Part shown: positions 57,952 through 64,000 of the stretch, piece by piece | How positions within the stretch are numbered: position 1 is the first letter of the stretch | Layout of the letters: every line of letters starts with the position of its first letter | Source of the DNA: Poa pratensis | Lineage: Eukaryota; Streptophyta; Magnoliopsida; Poales; Poaceae | NCBI GenBank assembly: GCA_947311845.1 | Contig: CAMZMU010000049.1 | Span: forward strand, 10,679,138-10,743,137 | Reading direction: 5' to 3' | Length of the DNA stretch: 64,000 bases | Translations under genes and position numbers: made by a program | The notes under the pieces: generated by a model | What the model was told of the DNA's origin: nothing | Databases searched by the model: none | What the model saw: the letters and a program-made list of their open reading frames with translations, nothing else

Positions 57952-59668
57952 AAGAATATGGGTTAGGTTGAGACTCCAAGTGCAGAGTGTATAGTATAGG
58001 AAAGACGGTTTTCCCCACGAGGGGTGACTCGAGGCTTTAATATCGAACTCTCGGGGAATTAGTAGTGAAAGATTTATCTTTTTATCCTTCTCTTGAAAAC
58101 CTACAAAACAAAGAAAATTGTTTTGGCCCTCAACCTCACCAAGTGGTTGTCAAGCACAAGGTGCGAGAATGATATGAAAAGATAATAAATGCAAAACAGT
58201 AAATAAATATGCAATGATGATAAATAAATATGCAAGGATGGTGTAAACAATGATGGATGATATTTTTGGGTTTTGTATTGTGAATGCAAGATATAAAAGT
58301 GTTTTTGTATTTTCGGATTTTTAAATGGCAGAAAATGTAAAGTGGATAAAAGTTGTTGGAAAGGTGTTTCTTATGATTAAAAATGGACCGGGGTTCATGG
58401 TTTCACAAATGCACTCTCTCCTTAATAAAGTGGTAGACAATGGAACACTAGAATTGACATATGCGATTGCAACAAAAAGGTTTCATGACAAGTTACAAAT
58501 TATATGGGCATCACGTCCTAACATAGAGATCTTTTGTTTATTAATCTCTCTTATACTCCACCAAGATGCGAACTAAATCATAACACCTTAGTAATTAAGA
58601 TAAATCAGAGCATAGCATTAAGTATCATGACATGAAGTTAAAATAAGAACATGCTAGATCTAGTCATGGAGTAGTTGCAATGGGCACACCCACATCTCCG
58701 GTAGCAAGGTATTTTTCTTTATCCCTAGTGAGGCAACAAAGTAAGGTAAAAACCCAAGTGGATCGCGGAACTTTCTCTCACGTTCACCGCACTAGCCACC
58801 CCCCGTTACTCCAACTAATACACATGCTCCCCCTCACACGCTCTCATACACATGCTTGATCAAAACAAGTAAACAAGAACGGGGTACATAATATGCATCT
58901 ACTTTCATAACTGAAACAAAACTATTGCAATCTCAAACATATATTAACTCATAAAAAGATCCACCACAACGGTATTACATAGATGACCGTAATCATGTTC
59001 AGCAGCTCATACGGTACTAATTAGTGAAGCTCAAGAGAGGAGAGATACATAAGTTACTTCCACAAACCCATAGTCCAGGGCTGGACTACTCCCTCTTCAT
59101 CATGGAGACGGTGGAGAAGTCGTTGGAGAAGATGGAGACCACGCCGGTAGCGCCCCGCCGGAGGTTTCCCCCTCCAATCTGCAACTCCAGGTCTCTTTCG
59201 TGGTTTCTGTGTTTCTGCGGCGCTCCTTTCCGAAGGGCGTCGGGGACTATTTTTATAGTCGTTTTTAGGTCAAGGCGGAGGCTCGGGAAAAAAGATCGAC
59301 GGCAACAGAGCCACGAGGCCCCAGATGGTGGGTCCCACGCGGCCAAGGAATCTGGCCGCGTGGGCCCCCCTCTTCTGGCCCTCGGGCCTCCGTTTGTTCG
59401 CTTCCTTCGCTCCCACACTTCGTTCCTTCCAAAAACTGATGCTCGTAAATTATTAGGTCATTTGGACGTCGTTTGGGTCCCTGAAACATCAAAATATAGA
59501 AAATAGGGTTTTTTGCCTGTGCAGGGTTAATTCCAGAAAAATAGGGAAACAATGAAATATTCCCAAAATCAATATAAAACAATGATATAACCCTTATATG
59601 ATGCAAATATGATTGAAATATAAGTAATATAATGCAAAGTTCATGTATGCATTTTACATGCATCAACA
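57952..59668 (-). mobile_element. Gypsy-type LTR (left limit uncertain)
   Basis: On the minus strand a polypurine tract (AAGCTTGGGGA) is followed directly by TGTTGATGCATG, a TG start, at 59668. The LTR then runs to lower coordinates. I cannot fix where it ends: no TGGCGCC-type primer-binding site is visible, so the stretch 57,952-58,690 may be partly flanking. A short frame at 58325-58576 and the GC-rich stretch at 59,100-59,420 have no known protein. Confidence 0.55.
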
Positions 59669-60526
59669 TCCCCAAGCTTAACCTATACTCGTCCTCGAGT
59701 ATGACGGTGATAAAACTAACATGGACTTTGCATTTTAATACTATCAAAGGATATCAAAGATGATTACTATTGCTACATAGAGTCAAATGATTCATTCTTC
59801 GAAGGAGTAGCAATATACAAGATAGATTATGAAGTGATATCAAATATTCAATGTAATGATGTTCAATGATAATTCACAAAGTGTAGAAGAAAGTACTATG
59901 GACCAAATGTATGCATAATGAAAAGTAAAAACATCCTATAATGGTCATAGAGTATTCTTGTAAATCTGAATATAAAAGGTGGACACTTTGGAAAGATATA
60001 TAAATGAGTAGAGGTAAAACATGAATAAGTTTCATCTAACTTCCGAATGTTTCTACTTAAGTTAATCTTTGCAATGTGGTATTCATTGGTGTCAAGCTCT
60101 CATTGCCCCTATCATAGCATCTTGAATGGTTAAAGTTTAAAGTGAAAGCAAATATGAGTAGTATGCTTGACAAAGTATGGGTTGAATGTCTCATGCCCCG
60201 TGAATACGAGTACCTACACCACGGTGTTACTCAACTTGGGACACAAAAGCAAGTTCAAGTTAAGGTCATTACAAGTAATATAATAGCATCATCAAGAGCG
60301 TCAACTGGGGTACCTCTTGTCCTAGGACATGGAACAAGCCCATGTCAAAATGACAAGACAAACAAATACAATGAACAATCTCCACACCCTTTTACTTACT
60401 ATTGGTATAGCTTTTTATTGTGGGGTGCATCACTGAAGGTTCACCATAGCATGTAAGTAAATTTTCACCATGAATGATGCATGGCTTAGATTAGCGGCCC
60501 AGGCGTCTCTCTAGCCATTTATACAA
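59669..60526 (-). mobile_element. Internal 3' region of the gypsy-type element, first part
   Basis: Lies on the internal side of the polypurine tract. AT-rich and non-coding; no gag or pol motif. It continues on the other side of the CACTA insertion at 62820. Confidence 0.5.
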
Positions 60527-61009
60527 CACTAGTACAGAACGACACATCGGAAACGGGCCAAAAACCCCTTCGACAACGGAGAAAGGGTCCGTGTCCCCGC
60601 CTCTGTCACTGATGTGAAGCCTCACAATGACAACGGAGGATATAAACCGTTTCTGATGTATTTAACATTAGACACGGAGTTTTGCTAATAACCGTTTCTA
60701 ATAAGGGTTACAGGAAAACAAAAAAAACACGGTGACGGGCTGTGCCGTCGATGGAGCCCCGCTCCATGCGACTAGACGGCTGCCCGGTCGTCACCGTATT
60801 CCTGTACGCCCTGCTTTACAAAAGTTCATCAGTGCGCGTGGCTGGAGCTCTGCTCCTATGTCTTCACGGCCGCCAGATGAACATCTACTGTCTTTCCTGT
60901 TGCGCAAAATGTACTGCTCCTGGTGACGGCACCGTGTATGGAGCCCCGCTCCTAGGTCTTCACGGCAGCAGCATCGTCACCAAGCATCCACCAAGCCCTT
61001 GAAACAACG

Positions 61010-61833
61010 AATATTCTTTGCTAAAAACAGCAAACAAAGCTAATAAACAGAGCCAATAAGCAGTAAACAAAGCAAACCGAGCTAAATACATAGCTGAAGA
61101 GCTAACTAACAGAGCAAATCAAGCTAAATAAGTAGCTAACATAGCAAATACATAGCTGAACAGAGCTAACTAACAGAGCAACCCGAGCTAAATAAGTAGC
61201 TAACATAGCAAATACATAGCTGAACAGAGCTAACTAACAGAGCAAACCGAGCTAAATAAGTAGCTATCATAGCAAATACATAGCTAAATAAAGCAAACCG
61301 AGCTAAATAAGTAGCTAACATAGCAAATACATAACTGAACAGAGCTAACTAACAGAGCAAACCGAGCTAAATAAGTAGCTAACATAGCAAATACATAGCT
61401 AAACAAAGCAAACCGAGGTAAATAAGTAGCTAACATAGCAAATACATAGCTGAACAGAGCTAACTAACAGAGCAAACGGAGCTAAATAATTAGCTAACAT
61501 AGCAAATACATAGCTAAACAAAGCAAACCGAGCTAAATAAGTAGCTAACATAGCAAATACATAGCTGAACAGAGCTAACTAACAGAGCAAACTGAGCTAA
61601 ATAAGTAGCTAACATAGCAAATACATAGCTAAACAAAGCAAACCGAGCTAAATAAGTAGCTAACATAGCAAATACATAGCTGAACAGAGCTAACTAACAG
61701 AGCAAACTGAGCTAAATAAGTAGCTAACATAGCTAAACAAAGCAAACCGAGCTAAATAAGTAGCTAACATAGCAAATACATAGCTGAACAGAGCTAACTA
61801 ACAGAGCAAACCGAGCTAAATAAGTAGCTAACA
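61010..61833. repeat. Tandem-repeat array with alternating 64- and 51-bp units
   Basis: Units share GAGCTAAATAAGTAGCTAACA and alternate TAGCTGAACAGAGCTAACTA with TAGCTAAACAAAGC, giving a composite of 115 bp. About seven composites, the first ones degenerate. The array ends 15 bp before the stop codon of the element's ORF, so it would form the 3' region of that transcript. Confidence 0.9.
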
Positions 61834-61848
61834 GAGCGGTCATTTATC

Positions 61849-62454
61849 TTAGGCGAGGCGGGGTCGCTTTCCGTCGCGGATTGCGTCCCAGGCATCGGCG
61901 TCGGCGCCGGAGCCACTGCCAGAGGAGACGTCAGAGGAGACCTCATCCTGCTCGAACACCGGAGCGTCCTCCTCCTCGTCCTCATCCTCCTCCTCCTCCG
62001 CCGCCGCCACCGCTGCCGCCGCCACATCTGGCCCAGGGCCCTGGCCAGGGAGAAGAGAGCGGTCTATGGCCGCCCGGAGCCACGTCTGGAACAACGCCTC
62101 CTCGGCGGCTTCTATCGCGTGCTCAGCGGCGGAGATGCGGATAGCTCTCTGCATCGCAGACGCCCGAATGACACCCTCGGCGCGCTCTCGCTCAAAGGAG
62201 GCGCGAGAGAGGAGGAGACTGACCTCCAGATCCTCGTCCTCATCGTCCGAGGAGGACGATGAGGACGAGATCCGGGCGTCGGTGGCCGCCGCCGCCGTGG
62301 ATCCGGATGGGATTTGACGGCTCAGAATGAACTCGCGACCGCAGTCGCCGGGGATCTCGCCCCAGTTGTAGGGGAGATCCGGGCTGCGCCTCGGAGGGTG
62401 GGAGGAGGAAGATGCTCCATCCTGACTTCCGTCGGCGCCGAAGGGGTTCGCCAT
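61849..62454 (-). CDS. CACTA cargo ORF, 201 residues, unknown
   Basis: Intact minus-strand frame from ATG 62452-62454 to a stop at 61849-61851. I do not recognise a family. It starts MANPFGADGSQDGASSSSHP and is Ser-rich, then GREFILSRQIPSG, a Ser/Asp/Glu block (SSSSSSSDDEDEDLE), a probable helical segment of residues about 80-135 (SRASFERERAEGVIRASAMQ ... EEALFQTWLRAAI), and a strongly acidic C-terminus followed by a basic end (RDGKRPRLA). The helix and acidic tail suggest a nuclear protein; that is inference. There is no transposase motif. Its position in a non-autonomous CACTA suggests a captured or element-specific gene. An alternative is that it is a relic with no product, but the frame is clean and GC-rich. 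Confidence 0.7.
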   Translation of the reverse strand: MANPFGADGSQDGASSSSHPPRRSPDLPYNWGEIPGDCGREFILSRQIPSGSTAAAATDARISSSSSSSDDEDEDLEVSLLLSRASFERERAEGVIRASAMQRAIRISAAEHAIEAAEEALFQTWLRAAIDRSLLPGQGPGPDVAAAAVAAAEEEEDEDEEEDAPVFEQDEVSSDVSSGSGSGADADAWDAIRDGKRPRLA

Positions 62455-62822
62455 TGATGGGTGAAGTAGGAGGAGAGCGTGTGCGGCTAGGTTTAGTAAC
62501 TGGGGAGAGTGAGACTAAGAGTGAGAGTGAGATACAGTACTGGAGTGGGAGATATTAATACCGGCACCGCTTAATGTGCCTTCACATGGGAAACGGAGAT
62601 AGACCGATCTCCGTTTCTGATGTCGAAATATCAGCAACGGAGATATTCTTTCCTCCGTTGCCTATATATGAGCAACAGATATCTTTTCAGCCTCCGTTAC
62701 CATTGTGTCGGGCCCATCGACGCGCGCACACTCGCGGAAGCGCGCGGAGCTCATTTTTCCGTCGCCTAACTCTTGCCGTTGTCATAGAGGGGTATCCGAT
62801 GTGTCGTTCTGTACTAGTGCAA

Positions 62823-64000
62823 ACTCATTAAACTCACTAAGTTTCCACATTTATTTGGCACCATGATAAGCATCCATAAACAAAAGTACATGATATCAAC
62901 AAAATATAAAGAGCACGTTGAAAGCTTGCCATGTGACAGCACATATGAGCTAACACCCAACCAAGACTCTTGTCAAGCTCACAACTTCATAATTTTAATC
63001 ACAATGGTTCGTGTTTATTAAGTGCAATAAAAGTAAGGTGTGCATCAAGTTCGTGAGAGCTCTTTAACCAACTTTTCTCATAACAATCAATAACATAATC
63101 ATTTTAATTCAGAAGTATAGATAATACAAAATAACATGATAAACATACTCGGAATAGCATAAATCTAATAGGTAGATATGGTAGACTCACTGGAAAAACT
63201 TTGGTTGAAGGTGTTGGAAAACAAGTTTTTACTTGTTGGAATTTTTGGGCTAGCAAGAGGGAGAAAGTTGACCGTCTAAATGCATGCATAAGTGTCCATA
63301 GAACTAACCAATCCATGTTAAACAAAGTAAAGTAACATTCAGCATCAAAACATAAATAAAAGATAGCTCTTGATAAAACACTTGCAAATTAATATTCATT
63401 AAAAGCATATGAATCATGCAACTATATGTATCTTGTCGAATCAACTCAAACAACCCTTTCCCAATCTTTTTAAAAGCATCCAACTTAATTCAACCCAAAT
63501 TTCCAATAGCTCTCTCATATATAAATGATAGTGGTGGTCTCAAGACAAACAAAAATCAAACCGAAATAAAAAGCAAATAAAAGACGCTCCAAATTTATGC
63601 GATAAAGTGCATTGATCGAAAAACAGAAGTTAGACGTGTGCAAACCGAGAGTGTGTTGGTCCAGTGGGGTTGTCTTCACATCTCCAAGCTTATGGTCTTC
63701 ACCATCCTTGGATAGCTCTTGGTGCATCTCCTCTAATCCCTGTGAAAAAACTTCAAAACACCGTTTCTCCCATTTCTTTTCTGTGGGGTGACATTAGTAG
63801 TGATAGATAAATGAATTGCTTGCTGCATAAAATCCTTAAACAAAAATTCATATGAATGTCCAGAAAGTGTATAATGTTGTATGCCTACTTATAAACTCAA
63901 TTGGATCAAAAAGATTCAAGTTAAAAGTTCAAAGAATGCATCAAACAAAATGGGACAGAATCTGTCCAGAAAAACAGCAGCAGCAAAACGTATTTTTCTA
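62823..64000 (-). mobile_element. Internal 3' region of the gypsy-type element, second part
   Basis: AT-rich, non-coding continuation of the sequence broken by the CACTA element; runs off the window edge. Phrases such as GGGACAGAATCTGTCCAGAA are typical of the non-coding parts of large grass gypsy elements as I recall them. No coding motif. Confidence 0.5.

Larger units (their letters stand above)
60527..62819 (-). mobile_element. Short CACTA element with own ORF, 2,293 bp
   Basis: Inverted ends CACTAGTACAGAACGACACA (60527) and its complement (to 62819) match for about 25 bp, flanked by an exact CAA duplication (60524-60526, 62820-62822). Subterminal AACGGAG / CTCCGTT motifs occur at both ends. 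It has no transposase. It carries an intact minus-strand ORF and a tandem-repeat array. It is inserted in the gypsy-type internal region. Confidence 0.94.

Noticed and set aside
61010..61833. CRISPR-like array
   Set aside because: Repeat units are contiguous with no unique spacers, and the host is a plant nuclear genome.

Overview
The window looks like a gene-poor, transposon-rich nuclear segment from a grass, most likely of the wheat/barley group. The evidence is plant gene families with GT-AG introns, TA-flanked Stowaway, TTA-flanked Tourist and 8-bp-flanked hAT miniature elements, large CACTA elements, a Helitron, a Mutator-type gene-capturing element, poly(A)-tailed non-LTR copies and long LTRs. 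No bacterial, organellar or viral replicon is present. All family names are recognised by eye from protein and end motifs; no search was run.

Left third (1-24,200), gene-containing part. A receptor-like protein gene (240-3154, +) is broken by one in-frame stop and one single-base frameshift. A ribosome-inactivating protein gene (4688-5572, +) is intact, has a TATA box and keeps its catalytic residues. An F-box gene (7504-8986, -) is frameshifted by a 7-bp insertion. A complete 7,953-bp CACTA transposon (10753-18705) with an exact 3-bp target duplication lies in a purine-rich tract. On the minus strand it carries a frameshifted Tnp2 transposase, a two-exon second gene and a small RNase-H1-N/viroplasmin-like protein. 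A three-exon heavy-metal-associated (HMA) gene (23045-24156, +) is intact.

Middle (24,200-47,300). A MATH-domain gene (28628-29356, -) lacks a BTB domain. Around it lie a Tourist MITE, a copia-type LTR with primer-binding site, a poly(A)-tailed LINE ORF1-only insertion with 15-bp target duplications, a Harbinger transposase pseudogene, a small solo LTR, a tRNA-headed SINE with 13-bp target duplications, Stowaway MITEs, a 1.45-kb Helitron with two 3' termini, and a truncated LINE tail. An unclassified repeat occurs three times in direct orientation (about 25.1, 32.9 and 38.5 kb).

Right part (47,300-64,000). A 3,071-bp Mutator-like element (47772-50842) carries a DUF2828 gene fragment and sits inside an RNase H domain of an older minus-strand LINE. 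Beyond it are AT-rich DNA, two GC-rich gene-like islands, a 2.4-kb LTR with many GGTAGTACCGC palindromes, a degraded minus-strand ORF, and a gypsy-type LTR with its internal region. That internal region is interrupted by a 2,293-bp CACTA element (60527-62819) carrying an intact 201-codon ORF and a tandem-repeat array.

The probable working host genes are the ribosome-inactivating protein, the HMA protein and perhaps the MATH protein. They do not form a pathway; the window is best read as a nested record of insertions around a few genes.
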